Shown one piece after another: positions 8,044 through 15,687 of a DNA stretch of 33,742 nucleotides. The stretch's first letter is position 1; every line of letters begins with the position of its first letter. The DNA is from an uncultured Campylobacter sp. (lineage in GTDB: Bacteria > Campylobacterota > Campylobacteria > Campylobacterales > Campylobacteraceae): positions 1-33,742 of the forward strand of contig CAKVDW010000016.1 in the NCBI GenBank assembly GCA_934728065.1. The letters run 5' to 3'. The notes below the pieces were generated by a model. It was not told the origin of the DNA and made no database searches. It saw only the letters and a list, made by a program, of their open reading frames with translations. Made by a program: the position numbers and the translations under genes.

Positions 8044-10227
8044 ATGGACAAAGCGACAATCCAAGCCCACAAAATCAGCGATGAAGAGTATGATGAGATT
8101 TTAAAGATACTCGGACGCGAGCCAAACCTGCTTGAACTAGGCGTGATAAGTGCTATGTGGAGCGAGCATTGCTCTTATAAATCAAGCAAAAAATATCTGC
8201 AAGGCTTTCCTACAAAGGCAAAATGGGTGATTCAAGGACCGGGCGAAAACGCTGGTGTCATCGACATAGGCGGCGGAATGGCGGCGGTTTTCAAGGTTGA
8301 AAGCCACAACCACCCGAGCTTCATCGAGCCTTTTGCGGGCGCAGCCACAGGCGTGGGTGGCATAATGCGCGACATTTTCACTATGGGAGCGCGAGTTGTG
8401 GCGTCTTTGAACTCACTTAAATTTGGGGATTTGCACTCCAAAAAGCACGGCAAACACCAAAAATACCTTGTAAAAGGCGTAGTGGAGGGCATAGCGCATT
8501 ATGGCAACTGTATGGGCGTGCCTACTATCGGCGGAGAGACGAGCTTTGATGAGTGCTTTAACGGCAATATCCTTGTCAATGCCTTTGCGCTGGGCGTTTG
8601 CAAAAGCAAGGATATATTTTACGCCAAAGCCGAAGGTGTGGGAAATTCAGTGATTTATGTCGGCTCAAAGACAGGCAGAGACGGGCTTGGCGGTGCTGTG
8701 ATGGCAAGTGATAGCTTCAATGAAGCGAGCAAAGCCCTGCGCCCCACAGTGCAAATCGGCGACCCCTTTGCCGAAAAGCTCTTAATGGAAGCGTGTTTGG
8801 AGCTATTTGAAAAGGATTTCATCGTAGGCATACAAGATATGGGCGCGGCTGGGCTTACTTCAAGCAGCTTTGAAATGGCAGGGCGCAGCGGCAGCGGAAT
8901 GCGGCTATACCTTGACAAAGTGCCTATGCGCGAAAGCGGTATGTCGCCTTATGAGCTAATGTTAAGCGAGAGCCAAGAGCGAATGCTTATCTGCGCGAAA
9001 AAGGGCTTTGAACGTCAAATCATCGACATTTTCGCTAAGTGGAATTTAGACGCGGCGATAATCGGCGAGGTAACAAATAGCGGTAAAATGGAGCTTTTCT
9101 GGCAAGATGAGCAAGTAGCTCTTGTGCCTATCGCGCCTTTGAGCGAGAAAGCTCCGATTTTAAGCCGTCCTACTACAAAGCCAAAGTATTTAGATGAGCT
9201 TAAAAACTATGAATTTAAGCTCAAAATGTCCGCTCAAAATGCCATTTTAGCACTACTTTCAAACGAAAACACAAGCGATAAAGCCTATATTTACGAGCAA
9301 TTTGACTCATCAGTTGGCACAAATACCATAAAAGCAGACGGCGCACTAGGTGCAAGCGTGCTTCGTGTCAAGGAAAACGGCGCGATGCTTGCTATGGCTT
9401 GCGAGTGCAACTCACGGCTGAATTTCATCGACCCTAAAAACGGAGCGGCTTTAAATGTCGCAGCTGTGGGGCGCAAAATCGCTTGTGCGGGCGCAAAAGC
9501 TTTGGCGATAAGCGACTGCCTAAACTATGGCAACCCACAAAACCCCGAAGTTATGTGGCAGTTCGCGCAAGGCTGTGAGGGCATAAAAGAAGCCTGCAAA
9601 GCCCTAAACACGCCTGTTGTAAGCGGAAATGTGTCGCTGTATAATGAAAGCGAGGGCGTAAGCATATATCCAAGCCCTACCATAGTGGGAGTAGGGCTTA
9701 ATGCAAACGCTCAAAATGCGCTCAAATCTTGTTTTAGCGATGAAAATATCCCTGTGTATCTTTTGGGCGAGACGAGGGGAGAATTTGCTGGCTCGTTGAT
9801 TGCTAAGGTGCAGGATAGGGCTGTGGCTGGTAGGCTTGGGGAGTGCGATTACGCCAAAGAACGCGCCTTGTGGGACTTGCTCTTTGAGGCAAATGAGGCG
9901 AGAATTTTACACTGCGCAAATAGCGTTGGCGTTGGCGGCGTGGCGATGAGTTTGGCAAAAATGTGCGCGATTTCAAATTTTGGGCTTGAAATAGGGCAAA
10001 TTTTTGATGATGAAAAATTGCTTTTTGATGAAAGCCCTAGCCGTGCTGTTGTGGGCGTTTTAAACGAGGAAAAATTCAAAAAACTTACCCAAAAATTCAG
10101 CCTTAAAGCGACAAAAATCGGCACAAGCACAAGGGCGCAAAAATTCATACTTGAAAAAAGCGTAAATCTTGACACCGCCGAGCTTAAACGCGTTTATTTT
10201 GGCGCATTTAAAGAGATGATGAGGTAA
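8044..10227 (+). CDS. purL: Phosphoribosylformylglycinamidine synthase subunit PurL
   Basis: A 727-residue small-type PurL, the length expected when PurS and PurQ are separate proteins. The N-terminal [15 protein letters not shown] carries the conserved catalytic His, followed by [41 protein letters not shown] and, mid-protein, [21 protein letters not shown] second AIR-synthase-like half includes [18 protein letters not shown] and [12 protein letters not shown]. It makes FGAM from FGAR, glutamine-derived ammonia and ATP in de novo purine synthesis. Only 2 nt separate it from the next gene, so the two are probably co-transcribed. Its coding sequence is strikingly GC-rich for Campylobacter (33 of 60 at 8221 by hand count). 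Confidence 0.97.
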   Translation: MDKATIQAHKISDEEYDEILKILGREPNLLELGVISAMWSEHCSYKSSKKYLQGFPTKAKWVIQGPGENAGVIDIGGGMAAVFKVESHNHPSFIEPFAGAATGVGGIMRDIFTMGARVVASLNSLKFGDLHSKKHGKHQKYLVKGVVEGIAHYGNCMGVPTIGGETSFDECFNGNILVNAFALGVCKSKDIFYAKAEGVGNSVIYVGSKTGRDGLGGAVMASDSFNEASKALRPTVQIGDPFAEKLLMEACLELFEKDFIVGIQDMGAAGLTSSSFEMAGRSGSGMRLYLDKVPMRESGMSPYELMLSESQERMLICAKKGFERQIIDIFAKWNLDAAIIGEVTNSGKMELFWQDEQVALVPIAPLSEKAPILSRPTTKPKYLDELKNYEFKLKMSAQNAILALLSNENTSDKAYIYEQFDSSVGTNTIKADGALGASVLRVKENGAMLAMACECNSRLNFIDPKNGAALNVAAVGRKIACAGAKALAISDCLNYGNPQNPEVMWQFAQGCEGIKEACKALNTPVVSGNVSLYNESEGVSIYPSPTIVGVGLNANAQNALKSCFSDENIPVYLLGETRGEFAGSLIAKVQDRAVAGRLGECDYAKERALWDLLFEANEARILHCANSVGVGGVAMSLAKMCAISNFGLEIGQIFDDEKLLFDESPSRAVVGVLNEEKFKKLTQKFSLKATKIGTSTRAQKFILEKSVNLDTAELKRVYFGAFKEMMR

Positions 10228-10229
10228 AA

Positions 10230-11003
10230 ATGTTTGCTTATGTTTTGCTGATTTTGGCTGTGGTGGCTTTTTACTACTACTTTAAAACTTATGGCAAAGA
10301 GGACTTTTTAGGGCGAGCAAGTCGCGGTGCAAAGGGCTTTGGTAAGGGTTTTATGCAAGGGGTAATGGAAGAGCGGATGGATGATTTTCGCCGCAAGATG
10401 AACTACTATGTCGTGGCGCTTTTAGCAAAAATCGCCAAAAGCGATGGGCGCGTGAGCGAGCGCGAGGCTGATATGATAAGCCAAATTCTAAACGCTAACG
10501 CAAAAGATAGCCATGAAAGAGAGTTTTTAAAGACAAGTTTTAACGAGCATAAAGAGAATTTAAACGACACAGCAAGTGTGGCGCGTGAATTTGTGCGCGA
10601 AGTGCCGCTGCCGCACAACGAACGGCTCAATGTCCTTAATGTGCTGATTTTTATGGCGGGCATTGATGGGCAGTTTAATGAAGTGAAAATCACGCTTTTA
10701 AGCGACATAGCGCGTTCTTTTGGCATAAATTCGCGTGAATTTGAAACCCTGCTTAACAACATAAAAAGCTTTAAAAATGAGGGCAAAAGTCTAACTTTAG
10801 ACGAGGCTTATAGCATTTTAGAGCTTGAAAAGGGGGTTGATTTGCCCCAACTTAAAAAAAGATACAGAGAGCTTGCTAAACGCTATCATCCCGACATTTT
10901 AAACGCAAACAATGTGAGCGAAAAAGAGCTAAAAGAGGGCGCGCGTAAATTTCAGCAAATAAATGAAGCCTATGAGCTTGTAAAAAAGCATTTGGAAGTT
11001 TGA
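10230..11003 (+). CDS. Membrane-anchored TerB/J-domain co-chaperone (DjlA-like)
   Basis: A 257-residue protein with one N-terminal membrane segment (residues 1-18) and a Gly/Lys-rich stretch. A TerB-like helical domain covers about 55-175, with two acidic D-G-x-x-x-x-E motifs at 72-78 and 146-151. A C-terminal J domain holds the HPD triad at 220-222 inside YRELAKRYHPD. The arrangement is that of DjlA, a membrane J-protein that stimulates DnaK. It follows purL by 2 nt; I recall the same purL/J-protein pair in C. jejuni. The frame stays open for 46 codons after its TGA (see 11007-11144). Confidence 0.85.
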   Translation: MFAYVLLILAVVAFYYYFKTYGKEDFLGRASRGAKGFGKGFMQGVMEERMDDFRRKMNYYVVALLAKIAKSDGRVSEREADMISQILNANAKDSHEREFLKTSFNEHKENLNDTASVAREFVREVPLPHNERLNVLNVLIFMAGIDGQFNEVKITLLSDIARSFGINSREFETLLNNIKSFKNEGKSLTLDEAYSILELEKGVDLPQLKKRYRELAKRYHPDILNANNVSEKELKEGARKFQQINEAYELVKKHLEV

Positions 11004-11006
11004 GGC

Positions 11007-11144
11007 TTGGCTCTTTTTGTTGGTATTTTGTGTTTGGTTGTGGCAATTTACATTAAACAAACCCTTGCGTTCATCAATAATCAAAATAGCACAAGTTTAA
11101 GAATGAAAATGAGTAAAATAGGCGTTATTGAAGTGAAAGTTTGA
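11007..11144 (+). CDS. Possible small membrane protein (45 aa, TTG start), in frame after the J-protein
   Basis: A 45-codon frame begins with TTG one codon after the TGA of the J-domain gene and stays in the same frame. Its product starts MALFVGILCLVVAIYIKQ, a plausible single membrane helix with a positive flank, then a polar tail. There is no good RBS, so it would depend on coupling or read-through. It is not a homologue I know. It could equally be chance or a relic, since decayed sequence follows directly. Confidence 0.3.
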   Translation: MALFVGILCLVVAIYIKQTLAFINNQNSTSLRMKMSKIGVIEVKV

Positions 11145-11159
11145 CAAAAGGAAGAGAAT

Positions 11160-11255
11160 ATGCAAGAAAAACAAAGGTTGCAGTTAAGGCAAATCAACGA
11201 GCAAATCAAGGGCGATGAAAAAAATTTAGCGTTTTTAGAACAAAAATGGGCGTAA
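11160..11255 (+). pseudogene. Decayed duplicate of the Crp/Fnr-type regulator gene
   Basis: Thirty-one codons, with a good RBS (AAAAGGAAGAG), encode an N-terminus sharing INEQIKGDEK, LA and LEQK with the intact regulator at 16765-17391. Roughly nine in ten bases agree from 11190 on. After LEQK the frame jumps straight to the sequence that ends the intact gene (GCGTAAATG). About 539 bp are thus missing, between near-identical repeats AGCAAAAGGGGCGT (16838-16851) and AGCAAAGGAGCGT (about 17377-17389) of the intact copy. The sensor and DNA-binding domains are gone, so no regulator can be made. Confidence 0.8.
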
Positions 11256-11438
11256 ATGCAGGACTTTGAGAAAAAGCAGCTTTTGCAAAAGGCTAAATTT
11301 TAGGACGCAAGGCTTATGCGAGCTTGCAAGAAGCGTTTAGTGATGAGGCTTTGAGCGAGTGTGGAGAAATTGACATTTTAAATGTTTTTCGCAAAAGCGA
11401 GGCATTGCAAGCGGTGGCAAATGAGGTTTTGCGCCTTT
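11256..11438 (+). pseudogene. Decayed duplicate of the CoA-binding protein gene
   Basis: This stretch begins ATGCAGGACTTTGAG at the same TAAATG junction as the intact pair at 17389-17392. It encodes 15 residues before a stop (11301-11303), then continues as clear homology to 17552-17695 of the intact gene (sequence around DILNVFRKSEAL) up to 11438, where similarity ends. The internal loss of 118 bp lies between two GGCGAAA repeats of the intact copy (17427-17433, 17545-17551). Two deletions between short direct repeats, one in each gene, thus explain the remnant. From 11439 to 11585 I see no gene, only AT-rich DNA with an A-run. Confidence 0.8.
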
Positions 11439-11585
11439 AAATTTATAAAAGCCGTAAAAAAAAAAAGAAGTGATAAAAGCGTGATTTTGTGGAGCAACAA
11501 AGTCTCTCAAACGCTTACTTGATAATTTTTCAAAAAGCGCAAACAAAGGCGCGCTAGCCATTTGCTCGCGCTCATAAAAGCTAGC

Positions 11586-11897
11586 TTAAAGCAAGGCGTT
11601 GAGTTTGGTTTCAAACACGCTTTTGCTTTGTGCGCCAACGATTCTTTCTACGACTTGCCCGTCTTTCATCAGCAAGATAGTAGGAATGCTTGAAACGCCG
11701 TGCTGCCTTGCTAGTGCGCGCTCTTCATCGACATTGACTTTGCAAATGCTTGCTCTGCCCTCAAAATCCTTTGAAAGCTCGTCCATAATCGGCAAAACCG
11801 CCTGACAAGGTCCGCACCAAGCCGCCCAAAAATCCACAAGCACCGCGCCTTTTGCGGTGTGTTCTGTAAAATTAGCTTCGTTTAGATTGATAGCCAT
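11586..11897 (-). CDS. trxA: Thioredoxin
   Basis: A 103-residue thioredoxin with the WCGPC redox site at residues 27-31 (VDFWAAWCGPCQ), the cis-proline in SIPTIL (70-75) and the family-typical end VGAQSK...L. It reduces disulfides and, in many bacteria, persulfides in the cytoplasm. The start is the ATG at 11897, preceded by AAAGGAG; the frame is open further upstream but would run through the operator and promoter at 11925-11965. No thioredoxin reductase gene is adjacent. The Crp/Fnr-type site at its promoter links it to the SQR genes, so it may be a dedicated copy, not the housekeeping one. Confidence 0.95.
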   Translation of the reverse strand: MAINLNEANFTEHTAKGAVLVDFWAAWCGPCQAVLPIMDELSKDFEGRASICKVNVDEERALARQHGVSSIPTILLMKDGQVVERIVGAQSKSVFETKLNALL

Positions 11898-11924
11898 TTT
11901 TTCTCCTTTCGATAAAATCAAGTT

Positions 11925-11965
11925 ATTATAATCAAAGGCGCAAAATGCCTGTGTAACAAAGTTAC
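11925..11965 (-). promoter_or_regulatory. trxA promoter with Crp/Fnr-type operator at about -41.5
   Basis: On the minus strand GTAACTTTGTTAC, followed by AC (together 11951-11965), is followed by TATAAT at 11930-11925. The operator centre (11959) is 29 nt from the first base of the -10 box, which puts it at about -41 relative to a start near 11918. The leader to the trxA ATG is then about 21 nt with an AAAGGAG RBS. This is class II activator geometry. There is no good -35 box, as expected if an activator replaces it. Confidence 0.65.
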
Positions 11966-12156
11966 TTTGCAAGGCAAATTTGCTTAAATTTAAAAAAGCC
12001 TTGCCCTTTGCGTTTTGTATTTTACACATTAAGGAGGTGGGGTGCAAAAGGCAAGGTAGATTAAGCTGAATTTAGCAAAAATAAATCCAGCTCAATTTAC
12101 CCTAAAATCAGCTTAAATGCTAAATTTTAAGGGCAAAATGCAAAATTAAGCACAAA

Positions 12157-12198
12157 TTGTCCTTAATCAAATTAATTTTTAAGCTCAATTAAGGACAA
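12157..12198 (-). terminator. Inverted repeat after the DUF2892 gene, probable terminator
   Basis: TTGTCCTTAAT (12157-12167) and ATTAAGGACAA (12188-12198) form an 11-bp perfect stem with a 20-nt AT-rich loop, 10 nt beyond the stop of the SQR/DUF2892 operon. The T-run is weak, so termination is likely but not certain. The wider 11898-12207 interval otherwise holds the trxA promoter, a 16-nt repeat at 12021-12036 and a 15-nt match to the end of the CoA-binding gene at 12051-12065. Confidence 0.5.
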
Positions 12199-12207
12199 AT
12201 AGCAAAT

Positions 12208-12405
12208 TCAACTCTTTGTAGAGCATTGATTTTTCTTGCATAAAGGACATTTTGCAAGCATTTTATAAAGCGGGCAGTAGCCATAAACCGCACTTAAAAG
12301 CGGTAAAAGTCCCACAAGCCACCACCAGCTTTGGCACACAAAGCCGAAAGCAAAAAACCAAATTCCCGCGACAATCAAGCGGATAGTCTTGTCTAAATTA
12401 CTCAT
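12208..12405 (-). CDS. DUF2892 small membrane protein (YgaP membrane-domain-like)
   Basis: A 65-residue protein with two membrane segments (about 7-20 and 25-42), then a Cys-rich tail containing YGYCPLYKMLAKCPLCKKNQC. The pattern fits the DUF2892 family, which also forms the membrane part of YgaP-type rhodaneses and often accompanies sulfide-oxidation genes. It starts 27 nt after the SQR stop and has an AAAGGAG RBS, so it is the second gene of that operon. The four cysteines of the tail could handle persulfide or bind metal; this is inference. Confidence 0.75.
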   Translation of the reverse strand: MSNLDKTIRLIVAGIWFFAFGFVCQSWWWLVGLLPLLSAVYGYCPLYKMLAKCPLCKKNQCSTKS

Positions 12406-12432
12406 TTTTTCTCCTTTGTTAATAAACCCACG

Positions 12433-13770
12433 CTAAGCCCTTGCGTGAATCATTCCTTTCATCACCATAGCCTTCATTGCGTAAATTTTCACAGCCCAGT
12501 TAAGATAACTCTCTCTTGTCGCTCCAAAGCATTCTAGCGTAGGCGCTGCGCCCTCATAATCAAACTCTACCATCACGGCTTTGCCATAGCGCGTTAAAAG
12601 CGGACAAGCGGTGTAGCCGCTAAATTTCGCCTCCAAAGGCTTGCCCTCTAAATGCGCGATGATATTTTGCGTTAAGACGGGATACTGCTTGCGTATGCTC
12701 GCGCCCGTTTTGCCCTTTGGCACACCCGCACAATCACCCACAGCAAAGATATTTTTGTAGGTTTGGTGTTGCAAGCTAAATTTATCCACATCAACCCAAT
12801 TCCCAGCATTTGTGCTAAGCCCAGCTTGCGTGATGAATTTTGGCGCACTCATCGCAGGGATAACGAACATATAGTCAAATTCCTTTTCCACAAATTCATC
12901 AGTATCCACGCGCTTGCCATTAAGCATATAGCTTGTTTGAAAAGTCGCCTTGCCGCTTTGTTTATCCACGCTTATAAGCTGATGAAGTAGCTTGTAAGGC
13001 ATTTCGCGCTCAACAAAAAACTGCTCTATCATTTTTGCGTGCAAGGGCGAAGAAAGCATAGCCCCACCGCCTGTGAAAAGCGTGGTTTTTACCCTGTCTT
13101 TGAGCGCATTTTGTTCAAGCAAATCATCAAGCAAAAAGTTGATTTTTTTGTTTGCCCCGCCGCATTTGTTTTGCGTTTTTTGCTCGCTAAAAAGCACATT
13201 GAGCTTTTCGCCTTTTTTGCCCCGTTCGATGATTTCATCAAAAAGTTTTTTAGCTTTCACAGCAGAATTTGGCGTGTAAATCGTGGCGATTTTCGCGCTT
13301 TCATTCACTAAATCATCTTCGCTAAGTCCGCTAACAGCGTTAAAATCATACTCCACGCCCGTTGCGATAAGCAAAATGTCATACTCAAAACTCTCGCCAT
13401 TTTCGGCGATGATTTTGTTGTCATTTGGCAAAATTTGCGCGACATTTTGCTTTATCCATTTTACCTTTTCATCGATAAGCTCGGCTTTTTTGTAAAGCAC
13501 ATCATCAAGCGTGTAAATTCCAGCAGCGATAAGAGTAAAACCGGGCTGATAATAAAAATTTTCATCTTTATCAAACAGCGTGATTTGCGCCTTTGGCATA
13601 GCTTTGATAAGACTTGCGCTCATCGTTATGCCGCCAAGTCCAGCGCCGATGATGGCGATTTTAGGCGACAAATTTGAAGTCGCCGCGCTTAACTTTGTCG
13701 CGCCCACACCGCTAGCTACGAGTGCGCCTGCGGTGATGAGTTTGAGCGCATTTCTACGAGATTGTTGCAT
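12433..13770 (-). CDS. sqr: Tat-exported sulfide:quinone oxidoreductase, type II-like flavoprotein
   Basis: A 445-residue flavoprotein. The twin-arginine signal SRRNALKLITAGALVASG covers residues 4-21, the FAD-binding GAGLGG is at 42-47, ATGVEYDF at 136-143 and the second flavin motif GDCAGVPKGKTGAS at 345-358. The SQR pattern is met by NKCGGANKK (Cys 203) and YTACPLLTRYGK (Cys 389), the paired redox cysteines of type II SQRs, followed by VEFDYEGAAP. It should oxidise sulfide to a persulfide or polysulfide and pass electrons to menaquinone. It starts about 22 nt from a promoter with a Crp/Fnr-type site. A flavocytochrome-c-like role is the main alternative, but no cytochrome c is nearby. Confidence 0.85.
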   Translation of the reverse strand: MQQSRRNALKLITAGALVASGVGATKLSAATSNLSPKIAIIGAGLGGITMSASLIKAMPKAQITLFDKDENFYYQPGFTLIAAGIYTLDDVLYKKAELIDEKVKWIKQNVAQILPNDNKIIAENGESFEYDILLIATGVEYDFNAVSGLSEDDLVNESAKIATIYTPNSAVKAKKLFDEIIERGKKGEKLNVLFSEQKTQNKCGGANKKINFLLDDLLEQNALKDRVKTTLFTGGGAMLSSPLHAKMIEQFFVEREMPYKLLHQLISVDKQSGKATFQTSYMLNGKRVDTDEFVEKEFDYMFVIPAMSAPKFITQAGLSTNAGNWVDVDKFSLQHQTYKNIFAVGDCAGVPKGKTGASIRKQYPVLTQNIIAHLEGKPLEAKFSGYTACPLLTRYGKAVMVEFDYEGAAPTLECFGATRESYLNWAVKIYAMKAMVMKGMIHARA

Positions 13771-13798
13771 TTTAGCTCCTTTGCTTTAAATTTTCACA

Positions 13799-13839
13799 AT
13801 TATAAATTTTTTGCCAAATTTGCTGTGTAACAAAGTTAC
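13799..13839 (-). promoter_or_regulatory. SQR operon promoter with Crp/Fnr-type operator at about -41.5
   Basis: On the minus strand GTAACTTTGTTACAC (operator 13825-13839) is followed by TATAAT at 13804-13799. The operator centre 13833 is exactly 29 nt from the first -10 base, as at trxA. The predicted start is near 13792, leaving a 22-nt leader with AAAGGAG before the ATG at 13770. The site also follows the stop of the upstream transporter gene by 13 nt, so SQR has its own promoter although it lies in a same-strand gene row. Confidence 0.65.
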
Positions 13840-13852
13840 GATTTTAAAAAAT

Positions 13853-14956
13853 TTACGCTTTTTCTGGCACGCAAATTTTGCCTTTACTCATCGCTAAAAG
13901 CGTTTTGTAGCTCACAAAAAGCACGGCAAAAAGGGCTAAAATCAACCCTAAAATTCCAAAAAACATATAAAGCGGACTTTTAAAAACCATAAAGGTTTCA
14001 AAACTTGCTATGCCAAAGGCGCAAAGCGGAAAGGTAAAAGCCCACCACGAAAGTGCGAAATTCAGGCGCGTGAAAACCCTTGAAAGGCTCAGCATTAAAA
14101 GCATAAAAAACAAAGCGACAAAATAAAGCATAAGACTTAACGCGCTATGTCCGCCAAAAAGTGCCGCAAAATCCACCACAAAGATACTTGGCGGAGCGAT
14201 GAAAATAAACAAAGTCGGCAAAAATTTACTCTCTAAACTTTCTTCAAAAATCAGCCTTGAAGTGATAAGAGCCGTTAAAATGAGCCAAAAAAAGCAGCCC
14301 ACAGAAAAGAAAAAAAGCGAAAATTCAGGCGAAATTTTTGCCGAATGTCCTGCTAGTGGCACGATTAAATTGCCTACTATGGGGATAAACCACGCAGGGC
14401 TTAAAAGGTGCTTTTTCATCGCGTTGCTAAACCAAAAATTGATAACAAAAATGCTTAAAATGAGTTGCAAAAATGAGCTTAAATAAAAGATGATTTTAAG
14501 CAAAAAAAGCATTGTGCCATTGTCATTAAAAGCACCTAAAAATGTCGTAATGATAAGCGCGCCGATAGGAATGGCAGAGAGAAAATTTATTTTTACTTGG
14601 TGCGTGATTTCGGCTTTAAAGGCGTTAAAATGCGTGAAAATTTTTGCCACATAAAAGCCAAGCAAAAGCAAAAAAACCGCTATGCTTAAAAAGCCAAAAA
14701 CAAAACTACAAACCGCAAAAACGGCGTTTAAATCCAAAAAATTCAAGCTATTTTTTACGCTAAAAGCAAAAGCCGCGCTTGCTTTTTTAAAGACAAGTGC
14801 CAAGCCACCAAGCCCCATAACGCTGGCAAAAAGCATTATGGGAAAGTGAGCGAGTTTAAAAAGCTGAGCTTCATTTAAGGCTGAATTTAAATTTGTCAAA
14901 TTCGAATTTAACGCTGTGTTTTCGCCTAAATTTAGGGCGTTTGAGTTGTTTTTCAT
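13853..14956 (-). CDS. TehA/SLAC1-family (TDT) ten-helix anion transporter
   Basis: A 367-residue, about ten-helix membrane protein from ATG 14956, which overlaps the cytochrome b stop (ATGA). Recognisable family sequence includes FPIMLFASVMGLGGLAL near the N-terminus, LSPAWFIPIVGNLIVPLAGH mid-protein, PTLFIFIAPPS and FALSWWAFTFPLCAFGIA near the end. The tellurite-resistance/dicarboxylate (TDT) family includes TehA, malate carriers and the fungal sulfite pump Ssu1. Next to an SQR, export of a sulfur oxyanion is an attractive guess, but the substrate cannot be read from the sequence. It is the last gene of the FeS-cytochrome b transcript. Confidence 0.8.
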   Translation of the reverse strand: MKNNSNALNLGENTALNSNLTNLNSALNEAQLFKLAHFPIMLFASVMGLGGLALVFKKASAAFAFSVKNSLNFLDLNAVFAVCSFVFGFLSIAVFLLLLGFYVAKIFTHFNAFKAEITHQVKINFLSAIPIGALIITTFLGAFNDNGTMLFLLKIIFYLSSFLQLILSIFVINFWFSNAMKKHLLSPAWFIPIVGNLIVPLAGHSAKISPEFSLFFFSVGCFFWLILTALITSRLIFEESLESKFLPTLFIFIAPPSIFVVDFAALFGGHSALSLMLYFVALFFMLLMLSLSRVFTRLNFALSWWAFTFPLCAFGIASFETFMVFKSPLYMFFGILGLILALFAVLFVSYKTLLAMSKGKICVPEKA

Positions 14957-15687
14957 TTTTTGTCCTTTTGTGCTTTTTTGATGGCTTTTTCTGCTCTTTC
15001 GCATTCATCTTTGCTGAGCGTGTGGCGGTGCAAAATGTATTTTGCGCTCACTTTTCCGCTAAACATTGAGCTTAAAAGCGGGCGATTTGCCTTGAAAATA
15101 AAGGCTGCTAAATGCCCTATAATGCCAAAGATGATGAGAACAAAGCCAAGATTGTGAAGCTGAGCTACCCAAAAATACGCACTTTCGCTAAGGTTAAACC
15201 CAGCTAAATTTTTAAAACTTTTGATAAGCCCTGTAACGAGCAGCAAAAGCAGAGTAAAGCCGATGAAAGCGTAAGCTAGGCGTTGTTCGGGCAGGTATTT
15301 TTCACTAGGCGGTTCTTCGCCGTTTGTAAGCATTGCTTTGATGACTTGGGCGGATTTTTTAAAATCCCCGCGCTTTGGAAAAATGTCAAATTCACGCCTT
15401 GCAATGTGAAAATAAAGATGAAAAGCGATGAAAACACAAAACACCACAGCACCAACATAATGCGCCACAAGGCTAATGTGATAATCCCCGCTCCACGCCA
15501 TCAATGGCAACTCGTTTATCATATAGCGTTTAGAAATAGGCAGCTGAAAAAGCCCTGTGATGATGAGTAAAAAAGTGCTTAACGCTATGCCCCAATGTAC
15601 GGCGCGGTTTTGCAGGCTTTGCCTTTGGATTTTGATTTCGTCTAAATTTAAATTTGTGTTTGAATTTTCATTTGAATTTGCTTTCAT
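14953..15687 (-). CDS. Membrane cytochrome b, formate-dehydrogenase gamma (FdnI)-like
   Basis: A 244-residue protein with four membrane segments. Candidate haem-ligand histidines lie in RAVHWGIAL (helix 1), HYVGAVVFCVFIAFHLYFHI (helix 2) and AQLHNLGFVLIIFGIIGHLAAF (helix 4), in the pattern of FdnI/FdoI-type diheme quinone reductases. It should link the FeS protein encoded just upstream to the quinone pool. It overlaps both neighbours by 4 nt. A charged Asn/Lys-rich start and a Lys-rich end are cytoplasmic. No formate dehydrogenase catalytic subunit is in the window. Confidence 0.8.
   Translation of the reverse strand: MKANSNENSNTNLNLDEIKIQRQSLQNRAVHWGIALSTFLLIITGLFQLPISKRYMINELPLMAWSGDYHISLVAHYVGAVVFCVFIAFHLYFHIARREFDIFPKRGDFKKSAQVIKAMLTNGEEPPSEKYLPEQRLAYAFIGFTLLLLLVTGLIKSFKNLAGFNLSESAYFWVAQLHNLGFVLIIFGIIGHLAAFIFKANRPLLSSMFSGKVSAKYILHRHTLSKDECERAEKAIKKAQKDKK

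Noticed and set aside
11898..12047. Longer thioredoxin start at 12047
   Set aside because: The extension encodes residues not found in thioredoxins and runs through the operator and TATAAT box; ATG 11897 has a good RBS and the usual N-terminus.
12763..13789. Several open frames of 60-90 codons on the plus strand opposite the SQR gene
   Set aside because: They lie antisense to a gene with clear FAD and cysteine motifs, lack RBSs and have low-complexity Ser/Phe-rich products, typical shadows of GC-richer coding sequence.
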